Positions 1 through 5,738 of a stretch of 13,093 bases of DNA are shown piece by piece (the first letter of the stretch is position 1; each line of letters opens with the position of its first letter). The notes under the pieces were generated by a model. The model did no database searches, was not told the origin of the DNA, and saw nothing but the letters and a program-made list of their open reading frames with translations. The position numbers and the translations under genes were made by a program. This DNA comes from Collinsella aerofaciens (GTDB taxonomy: Bacteria; Actinomycetota; Coriobacteriia; Coriobacteriales; Coriobacteriaceae): positions 1-13,093 of the forward strand of contig JAUUSS010000065.1 in the NCBI GenBank assembly GCA_030841765.1, given 5' to 3'.

Positions 1-552
1 GCTGCCGGGCGCCTCGCCAACCTCACGGCGGTCTCCTCGCGCGGGCGCGCCGTCGCGGCGAAGCTGCTCGCCCTTGCGGCGCTCGGCGCGGGCGCGCTGG
101 CCGTGGCGCTCGGCGTGTTCGGGGCCGTGCTCGCCGTCGCCGGGCGCCTGCCGCTCGGGCCCGCTCCGCTTGCGGCCGCCTGGGCGGGCATCGTGCTGGG
201 CAGCCTGCCCCTCTACGCGCTGGGGCTCGGCGTGGCCCTGCGCCTCGGCCGCAACGCCGCCATCGGCGCCGGCGCTGCGGGTATGCTCCTCGCGTTCTTC
301 TCAGTGGGCGGACTTGCGCACGGCCTCATGACCGGCGAGCTCACCGGTGCTCTGGCGACGCCCCTGAGCTGGGTGCCGCTCGCCTGGCCCGCGCGCCTGG
401 GGTCGCTCGGGGTGGAGGCCTTCATCGACGCCGCACGCGCGGCGGGCCCTCTCCTCACGACTGCGCTCGCTAGCCTCGTTCTCACCCTGGCAGCCGATGC
501 CGTCCTTCTCGCCTGGTTCTGCCGCTTCGAGGACGGGAGGGCAGATGCGTAG
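1..552 (+). CDS. Lantibiotic-immunity ABC transporter permease, MutG/EpiG family (5' end missing)
   Basis: The reading frame is open from base 1, so the gene begins before the window; 183 C-terminal residues are seen. They are very hydrophobic, with about four membrane helices (roughly residues 19-47, 57-82, 86-110 and 150-175), and end in an aromatic-acidic tail (WFCRFEDGR) that I recognise from MutG-type permeases. Family members form the membrane part of an ABC exporter (with an ATPase and a second MutE/EpiE permease) that pumps lantibiotics off the cytoplasmic membrane and so gives immunity. The context fits: a YxeA-like protein and a response regulator/kinase pair follow on the same strand, as in many immunity-plus-sensor operons. 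The next gene's ATG overlaps this stop region by 8 bp, suggesting coupled translation. No lantibiotic precursor or synthetase is seen, so this could serve immunity without production. Confidence 0.75.
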   Translation, partial: AAGRLANLTAVSSRGRAVAAKLLALAALGAGALAVALGVFGAVLAVAGRLPLGPAPLAAAWAGIVLGSLPLYALGLGVALRLGRNAAIGAGAAGMLLAFFSVGGLAHGLMTGELTGALATPLSWVPLAWPARLGSLGVEAFIDAARAAGPLLTTALASLVLTLAADAVLLAWFCRFEDGRADA

Positions 553-946
553 GAGGCCGCTCGCCGCCATGCTCGTCCTCCTCTCGGCAGCGCTCGTCCT
601 GGGCGGGAATGTCCTGCTCGACGCCGGCTGGGGGTCGGCGCTGCGCTCGATCGCCGACCGCGTGCTGCCCAACCCTGAGATCACCATGTGGGCGCCCGCG
701 CCCGAGCCCGGCAGCCACGCGAGCTCCTACGCTGACGCCACCGGGGCGGGAGCGAACTACGTCTACCTGGTGGACGCGGCGGACGACAGGGGCAATGTCC
801 GAGAGCTCCAGCTCATCTTCTTCGGACGGGAGTCGAACGGCGAGGGCTGGCTCGAGATCGAGGCGCGCGGCGGCTCGGGCGTGCGCTACCGCGCGTGCGA
901 TGCGGCCGAGGCGCCCGCGGCTGCGCGCGGGGCTCTAGACCGCTGA
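545..946 (+). CDS. YxeA-like (DUF1093) small exported or membrane-anchored protein
   Basis: A 133-aa protein starting at the ATG at 545, inside the end of the upstream permease; the frame is open further 5', but this start gives the usual 8-bp overlap. Residues 1-4 are basic (MRRR) and about 6-27 form one hydrophobic helix, i.e. a signal peptide or anchor. The rest is a small soluble domain with a YVYLVDAADDRGN strand-turn, an LQLIFFGRES strand and a C-terminal stretch (GVRYRACDAAEAP) that resembles the 'Y..V...eiP' end of YxeA/DUF1093 proteins. These OB-fold-like proteins of unknown biochemistry are often encoded between ABC permeases and two-component systems in bacteriocin-immunity loci, which is the layout here. 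Family assignment is from pattern recognition; an extracytoplasmic accessory role is inference. Confidence 0.6.
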   Translation: MRRRPLAAMLVLLSAALVLGGNVLLDAGWGSALRSIADRVLPNPEITMWAPAPEPGSHASSYADATGAGANYVYLVDAADDRGNVRELQLIFFGRESNGEGWLEIEARGGSGVRYRACDAAEAPAAARGALDR

Positions 947-964
947 GCGCGGCGCAAGTACAAT
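936..964 (+). promoter_or_regulatory. Possible sigma-70 promoter for the response regulator/kinase pair
   Basis: TAGACC (936-941, 4/6 to TTGACA), a 17-bp spacer, then TACAAT (959-964, 5/6 to TATAAT). A start about 7 bp later would give a short leader carrying the AGGAGG at 979-984. The -35 box lies in the end of the YxeA-like gene. It would allow the sensor pair to be made independently of the transporter. Confidence 0.4.
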
Positions 965-990
965 GCAACGGGAGTTTCAGGAGGTCGAAT

Positions 991-1653
991 ATGGCGAGGA
1001 TACTGGCAGTGGATGATGAGCGGGCGATCCTCGACGCGCTCGCGCGCGTCCTCGGCCGCGACGGCCATGAGGTCGTCAAGGCAGCGGACCCGACGGCGGT
1101 CCCGGGGATGGACCTTTCGCGCTTCGACCTCGTGCTCTGCGACGTCATGATGCCGGGGCTCGACGGCTTCGAGCTCGTGCGGCAGATCCGCCCGGACTTC
1201 GACGGGCCCATCATCTTCCTGACCGCGCGCGTGGCCGAGGAGGACGCCGTGGCCGGCTACGGCCTGGGCGCCGACGACTACGTCCGCAAGCCCTTCGGGG
1301 CCGCGGAGCTGCGCGCCAAGGTCGCGGCCCATCTACGCCGTGAGCGCCGGCCGCGCTCGCACGCCCTCTCCTTCGGGGAGGTGCGGATCGACCTCGGGGC
1401 GCGCGGCCTCGCCGTGGGTGGCGAGGCCGTGCCGCTCACGCCCACCGAGTACGCCATCTGCGAGTACCTCGCCCGCCACCCCGGGCAGGTCATGAGCCGC
1501 GCGCAGATCCGCGAGGCGGTGCTCGGCTGGGAGAGCGACGCCGACGACGCGGCCATATCCATGCAGGTCAGCCGCGCCCGGAGGAAACTCTCCGAGGCCG
1601 GCGCCGATCCGATCGCGACCGTCTGGGGGATGGGGTACAAGTGGCAGCTCTGA
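991..1653 (+). CDS. OmpR/PhoB-family response regulator
   Basis: A 220-aa two-domain regulator. The receiver domain (about 1-115) has the acidic pair D8-D9, phosphoacceptor D51 in LVLCDVMMPGLDG, T78 in the IIFLTAR strand and K100 in the VRKPFGA loop, so every catalytic position is present. The C-terminal domain (about 130-220) is an OmpR-type winged helix with the PLTPTEYAICEYLARHPGQVMSR, recognition-helix VSRARRKL and terminal WGMGYKW elements. The ATG at 991 follows AGGAGG at 979-984 with 6-bp spacing. The partner kinase is encoded immediately downstream, starting within or just after this gene's stop. By position it most likely controls the adjacent lantibiotic-immunity transporter, as NisR/SpaR-like regulators do; the target is inference. 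Confidence 0.92.
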   Translation: MARILAVDDERAILDALARVLGRDGHEVVKAADPTAVPGMDLSRFDLVLCDVMMPGLDGFELVRQIRPDFDGPIIFLTARVAEEDAVAGYGLGADDYVRKPFGAAELRAKVAAHLRRERRPRSHALSFGEVRIDLGARGLAVGGEAVPLTPTEYAICEYLARHPGQVMSRAQIREAVLGWESDADDAAISMQVSRARRKLSEAGADPIATVWGMGYKWQL

Positions 1654-3068
1654 GGACCGGGGCGCGAGGTCGCGGGGGCATGCCGCTCTCCTTCGTCATC
1701 GCGCGCTACTTCGCCTACGCGTTCGCGGCGGTCGCTACGGCGTGGCTCGCCTCGTTCATGGCGCTCTCCGCGGCGATCAACGCGGGCTTCGTCTACGAGG
1801 CAAGCTGGGGGCCGGCCAATACGCGCGAGGTCGCGGAGGGCCTGGCACGCGACGGCGTCTGCGGGCAGCAGGACGTGCCGACGGCGTACCGCTACCTCAT
1901 CCTGAACAAGGACGGATACGTGCTGATGACAGACCTCGAGGGCACGCGACTCGAGGACGCGACGGAGATGGCCCGTGCGGCACTCGCCGCGGATCCGGGC
2001 ACAGTGGAGATCGAGGGCGGGGGCTCGGGCCTCACCTACGCCGCGTTCCCGCTCAAGGGCGGCGGGGCCTGTGCACTCGTCAGCGAGTACCTGCCGCAGT
2101 GGGTCTCGCGCGACCTCGCCGGCCTGCTTCCCAACCCGCAGAACCTCATGCTCGTCGGCGCCGCTGCGGGAAGCGCGCTCGCGCTCGCGCTCGTGGCGCG
2201 CCGCGCGAGCCGCGTGATCTCGCGCAAGATGGCGCCGCTCGCGGAGGCGGCGGAGCGCGTCGGCGCGGGGGAGCTCGACTTCGCGGTCGGCAGCACCAAC
2301 GTGCGCGAGGTGAACGACGTCCTCGCCGCGATGGACGCCATGCGGGCCTCCCTCGCCGAGTCGCTCGAAGCCCGCTGGGCCGCGGAGCGGGGGCAGCGCG
2401 AGCAGGTGGCGTCGCTCGCCCACGACCTCAAGACGCCGCTCACCGTGCTGCGCGCCAACGCCGACTTCGTGGCGGAGGAGCTGGAAGACGAGAAAGACGC
2501 CGACCTCGCGGCCGCCGCGCGCGACATAGCCGGCAGTGTCGAAAGGCTCGACGGCTACGTGCGCCTGCTCATCGAGGCCTCGCGCGGGTCCGGCGGGGCG
2601 GAGAGGGCCCCCATGCGGCCGGCCGAGCTCTGCGAGCAGGTCCTCGCCGAGGCCGCCCAGATCGCCCGGGCGCGAGGCGTGACGCTCGACGCGGCCACGG
2701 GCCCTGCTGTCGCGGGCGCGCCCGAGGCCCCGCTCGACCGAACCGCCCTGGCGCGAGCCGCCGCGAACCTCGTGGCCAACGCCGCCGAGCACGCGCGCTC
2801 GCGCGTGGCGGTCTCCTGCGACGTCGAGGGCGGCCACCTCGTCATCGAGGTGTCCGACGACGGACCGGGCTTCTCTCCCGCCGCCCTCGAACGCGGCTGC
2901 GAGCGCCTCTTCACAGACGACTCCTCCCGCTCCTCGCGCGACGGAGGCCGCCACTACGGGCTCGGCCTCCACGCCGCCTCCGAGGCCGCGAGCGCCCACG
3001 GGGGCTCCGTCTCGCTCGCCAACAGCCCCTCGGGCGGCGCGGTGGCCACCATCGCGGTCCCCCTATGA
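1641..3068 (+). CDS. Membrane sensor histidine kinase paired with the upstream regulator
   Basis: A 475-aa kinase if it starts at GTG 1641 (13-bp overlap with the regulator); ATG 1680 would give 462 aa and neither start has a convincing ribosome site. It has a membrane helix near residues 17-42, an extracytoplasmic domain of about 120 residues, a second helix near 168-190 and a HAMP-like linker to about 245. Next is a HisKA domain with phospho-acceptor H261 in VASLAHDLKTPLTVLRA, then an HATPase domain with N box (ANLVANAAEHA), G1 (SDDGPGF) and G2 (HYGLGLHAA). All catalytic motifs are intact. It should phosphorylate the adjacent OmpR-type regulator on sensing an outside signal; given the neighbouring immunity permease, an antimicrobial peptide or cell-envelope stress is the likely input (inference). 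Confidence 0.9.
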   Translation: MAALRTGARGRGGMPLSFVIARYFAYAFAAVATAWLASFMALSAAINAGFVYEASWGPANTREVAEGLARDGVCGQQDVPTAYRYLILNKDGYVLMTDLEGTRLEDATEMARAALAADPGTVEIEGGGSGLTYAAFPLKGGGACALVSEYLPQWVSRDLAGLLPNPQNLMLVGAAAGSALALALVARRASRVISRKMAPLAEAAERVGAGELDFAVGSTNVREVNDVLAAMDAMRASLAESLEARWAAERGQREQVASLAHDLKTPLTVLRANADFVAEELEDEKDADLAAAARDIAGSVERLDGYVRLLIEASRGSGGAERAPMRPAELCEQVLAEAAQIARARGVTLDAATGPAVAGAPEAPLDRTALARAAANLVANAAEHARSRVAVSCDVEGGHLVIEVSDDGPGFSPAALERGCERLFTDDSSRSSRDGGRHYGLGLHAASEAASAHGGSVSLANSPSGGAVATIAVPL

Positions 3069-3091
3069 GGGCCTAACGACTCAGGCCCTCA
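3066..3091 (+). terminator. Hairpin closing the immunity/two-component operon
   Basis: GAGGGCCT (3067-3074) and AGGCCCTC (3083-3090) pair perfectly around an 8-base loop, and T3066-A3091 extends the stem to 9 bp. It begins on the kinase stop codon. No T-run follows, so it may be a weak or factor-assisted terminator or an mRNA-stabilising hairpin. Confidence 0.5.
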
Positions 3092-3180
3092 CACCGGCGT
3101 GCCTCGCAATCAAACGCTTCCATCTTGAAATATGGGGAGTAAATAGCGAAATCGCAGGTGAAGGGGAGTAAAACGACAAA

Positions 3181-3215
3181 GAAAAAGCCTCCGTTCCAAC
3201 GAGGGAACAGAGGCT
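3181..3215 (-). terminator. Rho-independent terminator on the minus strand
   Basis: AGCCTC (3186-3191) pairs with GAGGCT (3210-3215), and GTTCC (3193-3197) with GGAAC (3204-3208), leaving a 6-base loop. Read on the minus strand the stem is followed by TTTTTC then TTTG, a good U-tract. It would end transcription coming from the right, i.e. from the region that has no confident gene. In the + direction the following bases are less T-rich at first (AGAAAATCGTTTTT), so it might act both ways. Confidence 0.6.
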
Positions 3216-3325
3216 AGAAAATCGTTTTTACTCACCGCCGTCGCTGGCGGCTTTGCCGTGACTCTCGTCCGAAACGAAACTCAGCGGCACAGTGCGGCAC
3301 TCAAAAGTGCAGGTCAAAGCCCTGC

Positions 3326-3344
3326 TTACTCCCACTCGATGGCT
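3326..3344 (-). repeat. Possible attachment-site remnant resembling the 3' end of guaA
   Basis: Read on the minus strand this encodes A-I-E-W-E-stop, very like the highly conserved C-terminus of GMP synthase (GuaA, ...GTIEWE), a known integration hotspot for islands. The core CCCACTCGATGRCT recurs at 5779-5792. An 11- to 14-base repeat is not significant by chance alone in a 13-kb window, so support rests on the guaA resemblance, which is from memory. Confidence 0.3.
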
Positions 3345-3795
3345 TTGGTTCTGCCGTCCCGTCATTCCAGTTGTACCCAGTTTTCGGCATCGACACGGAA
3401 CGCGTGCCGCCGAATGACGCGATGTCGCGTTTCGTCGGCCTCGGGGACAAAAGCTGGGACAACTCTAAAAACTTTTTTCGAACTCAGAGTATTGAGTTTT
3501 TGTTTTTGTCCCAAAGGACACGGCGGACCACCTTTGGACGCTCGATATCGCCGAAAACGCCCGTTTTGAAACTCAACCGCCCTTTTGCCTGCAAGCCGCC
3601 AGCTGCAATCGCAAGTGAATTAACGCGGGTGGCTTGCGCGCTATTTGCAAAACCCCAGGTCGCAGGTCTTCGCCATTCGTGAACAAAGTGAGTAGTCTCA
3701 GGTGGCTTGCTTATGAGTTGGCGAATGGGCCTTCAGGATTCAGGGCAAACATGCTGGTAGAATAGGATTCTCAAATCAATGACAGGAGACCGAGC

Positions 3796-4758
3796 ATGGC
3801 CGAACCCCACGATAGGAAGCCGATCCTCACGATCGAGCAGCAGATAGAGCACCTCAAGCAGAAGGGCGTAGCCTTCGAGCTGTGTTCCGAGGAAGAGGCC
3901 GCGGACTACCTGCGCGACAAGTGCAACTTCTTCAAGCTCGCATCCTACCGCAAACTCTTCTCGAAATACGAGGGAGGCCCGCGCGACGGCCGCTACGTAG
4001 ACCTCGACTTCGGCCAGTTGCGCCTGCTCGCGACGCTCGACCAGGAGCTGCGCCACGCCCTGCTCGGCATGACGCTCGACATCGAGCATTTCCAGAAGGT
4101 GACACTGCTTCGCGAGATGGAGGACCGTGGAGAGGACGGCTACGCCATCGTGGCCGACTACATGGCATCGCTTACCACTGCAAACAGGGAGTACCGCCTG
4201 CGCGAGCTCAAGATGAGCGGCCGCAGCCCCTACAGCTCGAGCCTCTACGCGAAGTACTCCGGCGACATGCCTGCCTGGGCCTTCCTTGAGCTCACCTCGT
4301 TCGGCACCCTCATCGACTTCGTGCGCTTCTGCGCCAAGCGATGGGGCGACAGGCGCCTCGAGGCCTCCCACTACGACCTCAAGCGCGTGAAGTCCGTCCG
4401 CAACTGCGCCGCGCACGGCTCGTGCCTGATCAACTGCTTCGCCGAGAGGGGCGCCGCCCGGGGCTCGGCGTCCAGCGGCGTCTCCCGAAGGGTCGCCGCC
4501 GTGGGAATTCCCAAGGCGACCAGGAGGAAGTGGATGGGGAATACGGCCATGCAGGAGGTCGCGACCGTGCTCGTGGCGCACTCCGGCTTGGTACCCGAGG
4601 GCTCCTCGCGCTCGCGCGCCGCATCCGAGCTCGCCGAGATGTTCGCCAGGGCCGACGGCGAAACCGAGGCGCTGCCCGACAAGGGGCCCGACGCCGCAGC
4701 TCGCTCCGCGCTCGAGTTCCTTCGCAGGTTGACAGAATCGCTCGGGTTGGTAGAATAG
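3796..4758 (+). CDS. Abi_2 family (AbiD/AbiF-type) abortive-infection protein with a HEPN R-x4-H motif
   Basis: A 320-aa protein. The N-terminus (about 11-60) has the Abi_2 signature: ILTIEQQIEHLKQKGV, then acidic residues, YLRDKCNFFKLASYRKLF. The middle is helical with the LDQELRHALLGMTLDIEHFQKV segment; SFGTLIDFVRFCAKRW leads into VKSVRNCAAHG, where R202-N203-x3-H207 is the R-x4-H HEPN ribonuclease motif. Abi_2 proteins protect against phage by halting growth, and AbiF-type members are linked to a neighbouring small RNA and are thought to be RNA-cleaving HEPN proteins. The ATG at 3796 follows AGGAG (3784-3788). A -10-like TAGAAT lies at 3758-3763 without a good -35. The gene stands alone in its operon, but two structured-RNA units start at its stop codon. 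The last ~90 residues (after 230) are less conserved-looking and may be a lineage extension. Confidence 0.85.
   Translation: MAEPHDRKPILTIEQQIEHLKQKGVAFELCSEEEAADYLRDKCNFFKLASYRKLFSKYEGGPRDGRYVDLDFGQLRLLATLDQELRHALLGMTLDIEHFQKVTLLREMEDRGEDGYAIVADYMASLTTANREYRLRELKMSGRSPYSSSLYAKYSGDMPAWAFLELTSFGTLIDFVRFCAKRWGDRRLEASHYDLKRVKSVRNCAAHGSCLINCFAERGAARGSASSGVSRRVAAVGIPKATRRKWMGNTAMQEVATVLVAHSGLVPEGSSRSRAASELAEMFARADGETEALPDKGPDAAARSALEFLRRLTESLGLVE
4729..4756 (+). promoter_or_regulatory. Strong sigma-70 promoter for small RNA 1, inside the end of the Abi gene
   Basis: TTGACA (4729-4734, 6/6) is followed by a 16-bp spacer and TAGAAT (4751-4756, 5/6). The -10 box overlaps the last sense codons and first base of the Abi stop codon, so transcription would start near 4763, just past the gene. 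The sequence TGGTAGAATAG around the -10 is also present upstream of the Abi gene (3755-3765). Confidence 0.7.
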
Positions 4759-4762
4759 CCTG

Positions 4763-4824
4763 CAGATAGCAAAACCTTCACGGTTTTAGGGGCGGACTTG
4801 CGCAAGCGACTCTGCCCTATTTTT
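4763..4824 (+). ncRNA. Putative Abi-associated structured small RNA, copy 1
   Basis: About 62 nt from the inferred start to the T-run. Hairpin 1 is AAAACC (4771-4776)/GGTTTT (4782-4787) with loop TTCAC. Hairpin 2 is built on AGGG(G)C (4788-4793) pairing with GCCCT (4814-4818), with an inner CTTG/CAAG (4797-4800/4803-4806), followed by TATTTTTA, so it also serves as the terminator. Copy 2 lies 131-135 bp downstream with the same order: promoter, 5' hairpin, GGGGCGGR, then CGAYTCTGCCCTATTTTT. No ribosome site or ORF is present. Published comparative work describes an 'abiF' RNA motif beside Abi_2 genes; whether this matches that model is untested. Likely role: antitoxin or partner RNA of the HEPN protein. 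Confidence 0.65.
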
Positions 4825-4863
4825 ATATTCACTCGCTATAGGAGACGGATGATACCTGGGTCA

Positions 4864-4891
4864 ATGACAGAACTGAGAAGCCCGGAATAAT
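4864..4891 (+). promoter_or_regulatory. Promoter for small RNA 2
   Basis: ATGACA (4864-4869, 5/6 to TTGACA), a 16-bp spacer identical in length to that of copy 1, and AATAAT (4886-4891, 5/6). Predicted start near 4898. It lies exactly 135 bp after the copy-1 promoter. Confidence 0.6.
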
Positions 4892-4897
4892 GGAGCC

Positions 4898-4956
4898 AGT
4901 TAGAAACCCTCGGGTTTGCGGGGCGGGATCGTGAGAGCGATTCTGCCCTATTTTTT
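4898..4956 (+). ncRNA. Putative Abi-associated structured small RNA, copy 2
   Basis: About 59 nt. Hairpin 1 is AAACCC (4904-4909)/GGGTTT (4912-4917), practically AAACC/GGTTT with loop CTCG. It corresponds to AAAACC/GGTTTT in copy 1, so pairing is kept while sequence changes. Hairpin 2 is GGGC (4921-4924)/GCCC (4945-4948) enclosing GATCG/CGATT (4927-4931/4938-4942), then TATTTTTT as terminator. The 3' part is almost the same as in copy 1 (GCGAYTCTGCCCTATTTTT), while the apical loop and intervening sequence differ. Such divergence in loops with conserved stems suggests two RNA variants selected for structure. Confidence 0.65.
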
Positions 4957-4996
4957 CCTCCGTCTGCCCCAACCAAGTAGTTCGAAGATAGCTTGT

Positions 4997-5024
4997 AGGT
5001 GTCCTCGTGGGCGCCTTTTATTTT
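4997..5024 (+). terminator. Rho-independent terminator A
   Basis: AGGTGTCC (4997-5004) and GGGCGCCT (5009-5016) form an 8-bp stem with two G-T wobbles and loop TCGT, followed by TTTTATTTT. It is a degenerate relative of terminator B at 6191-6219, where the same stem is perfect. No gene ends immediately before it, so it backs up the RNA-2 terminator or is a relic of a displaced gene end. Confidence 0.75.
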
Positions 5025-5031
5025 CAGGGAA

Positions 5032-5080
5032 TCGGCCGCTTCATGAACGAGCGACCGGCTTGACCTAGATCGAACCGCCT
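5032..5080 (+). repeat. Leader repeat copy A (degenerate)
   Basis: The stretch aligns with copy B (6251-6300) through GGCCGYTTC, a GACCRGC block and the 10-bp tandem CTTGACCTAG/ATCGAACCGC. It has more changes than copies B and C from the shared TCGACCC pair. It lies just after terminator A, as copy B does after terminator B, and precedes the yjdF unit. Confidence 0.45.
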
Positions 5081-5104
5081 TCATCTCCGTCTAGGCGCCG
5101 GCAA

Positions 5105-5134
5105 TCAACATCGTGAATCCGCGCGTGCTACAAT
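5105..5134 (+). promoter_or_regulatory. Likely promoter of the yjdF transcript
   Basis: TACAAT (5129-5134, 5/6) with a weak -35 TCAACA (5105-5110, 4/6) at 18-bp spacing. A start near 5141 would fall exactly at the 5' edge of the structured leader. Confidence 0.45.
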
Positions 5135-5140
5135 GCGGGC

Positions 5141-5253
5141 ACCAGAGATGAAAACACAGTCCCCGTCGGGTAGTCGTGGGCGTGCGCTAGTCCGCATCAG
5201 TAACCTGCCTCCTTGGTTGTCCCTTCTCTGCATGGTCATCTACATAAAGGAGG
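5141..5253 (+). promoter_or_regulatory. Putative yjdF riboswitch in the yjdF leader
   Basis: About 110 nt of structured leader lies directly before yjdF. AGATGA (5146-5151) pairs with TCATCT (5236-5241) to close the domain. Inside are GTGCG/CGCAT around CTAGTC, a CCCCGTCGGG segment and AACC/GGTT. The strong AAAGGAGG ribosome site (5246-5253) follows only 4 bases after the closing helix, so folding could control its access. The yjdF RNA motif is an established riboswitch class sensing azaaromatic compounds and sits upstream of yjdF genes. Assignment here rests on position plus visible structure; I cannot check the consensus core bases. Confidence 0.65.
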
Positions 5254-5261
5254 AACCAGCC

Positions 5262-5681
5262 ATGCAGATCAGCGTGTCGTCCACCCTGACCGTATATCAC
5301 GACGGCCAATTCTGGGTCGGGCTGGCGGAGCATGTCGAGGACGGCAGGTACGGCGTCGCCCGCATCGTCTTCGGCGCAGAACCGTCCGATGAGGAGATCC
5401 TGCGATTCGTTACAAGCAAATGGGCGAAGCTCGCGTTCTTCGGTGACGATCCGTCCGAGGCGAGCGAGCCCGCGAAGAACCCCAAGAGACGCGCCCGCGA
5501 GGCGGCGAAAGCCCTCAAGCAGCCGGCGATGAGCACCAAGGCGCAGCAGGCGCTCGCGAATCAGCGGGAGACGATAAAGCGGGAATCGGCTCAAGCAAGA
5601 AGCCAGCGTCGCGCGGATAAAGCGGAGGCGCGCTTCGAGCAGCGAAAACTGAAGCGCAAACAGAAGCATCGCGGTCATTGA
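5262..5681 (+). CDS. yjdF: YjdF family protein (DUF2992)
   Basis: A 139-aa protein from ATG 5262, chosen over the in-frame ATG at 5133 because AAAGGAGG (5246-5253) precedes it at 8 bp and the upstream part is structured leader. The N-terminal half has the family hallmarks LTVYHDGQFWVGLAE, then YGVARIVFGAEPSDEEIL. The C-terminal half is basic and helical: KNPKRRAREAAKA, STKAQQALANQRE, ending FEQRKLKRKQKHRGH, as in YjdF proteins from other phyla. Its biochemical role is unknown; control by the yjdF riboswitch suggests a response to toxic azaaromatic compounds. It is a single-gene unit closed by a hairpin at 5707-5738 and lies as cargo between the Abi locus and the element's replication genes. 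Family identity is near certain; function is not known. Confidence 0.92.
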   Translation: MQISVSSTLTVYHDGQFWVGLAEHVEDGRYGVARIVFGAEPSDEEILRFVTSKWAKLAFFGDDPSEASEPAKNPKRRAREAAKALKQPAMSTKAQQALANQRETIKRESAQARSQRRADKAEARFEQRKLKRKQKHRGH

Positions 5682-5706
5682 TACCACCATCAACCCATAT
5701 ATAGCA

Positions 5707-5738
5707 GCAGGCGTAGCTTCGATTGAAACTACGCCTGC
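5707..5738 (+). terminator. Strong hairpin after yjdF
   Basis: GCAGGCGTAG (5707-5716) and CTACGCCTGC (5729-5738) form a perfect 10-bp stem, and TTC/GAA (5718-5720/5725-5727) pair further inside the loop. No T-run follows on either strand, so termination efficiency is doubtful, but the position 25 bp after the stop codon fits a transcript end. Confidence 0.5.

Larger units (their letters stand above)
3092..3780. other. 0.69-kb AT-richer stretch without a confident gene
   Basis: Base composition falls clearly below the flanking genes and no frame shows the strong GC-third-position signal seen elsewhere. Structure is plentiful: GGGGAGTAAA twice (3134-3143, 3163-3172); a large imperfect inverted repeat (3166-3233) around a minus-strand terminator; AACTC/GAGTT followed by a T-rich run (about 3480-3506); CCAAAGG/CCTTTGG (3511-3517/3531-3537); direct repeats GGTGGCTTGC (3628-3637, 3701-3710); and CCATTCG/CGAATGG (3672-3678/3723-3729). 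A minus-strand frame from about 3488 to 3301 reads plausibly as protein (its end is MPKTGYNWNDG... from ATG at 3390) but has no evident ribosome site. It is probably a remnant or non-coding element marking the junction between chromosome and mobile DNA. Confidence 0.5.

Noticed and set aside
1278..2999. Minus-strand open frame of 573 codons opposite the histidine kinase
   Set aside because: Shadow of the kinase and regulator coding frames; no family features.
3309..3325. tRNA T-arm-like hairpin GCAGG-TCAAAGC-CCTGC
   Set aside because: The loop lacks the TTCRA core, and no acceptor, D or anticodon arms can be built around it, so no tRNA is called.
3258..3682. Two overlapping + frames of 103 aa each in the AT-rich stretch
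   Set aside because: Neither has a ribosome site or codon bias like the genes nearby; both cross hairpins and a T-rich region.
5133..5261. Upstream extension of the yjdF frame from ATG 5133
   Set aside because: The extension lies in the structured leader, has no ribosome site, and YjdF homology starts at residue 1 of the 5262 start.
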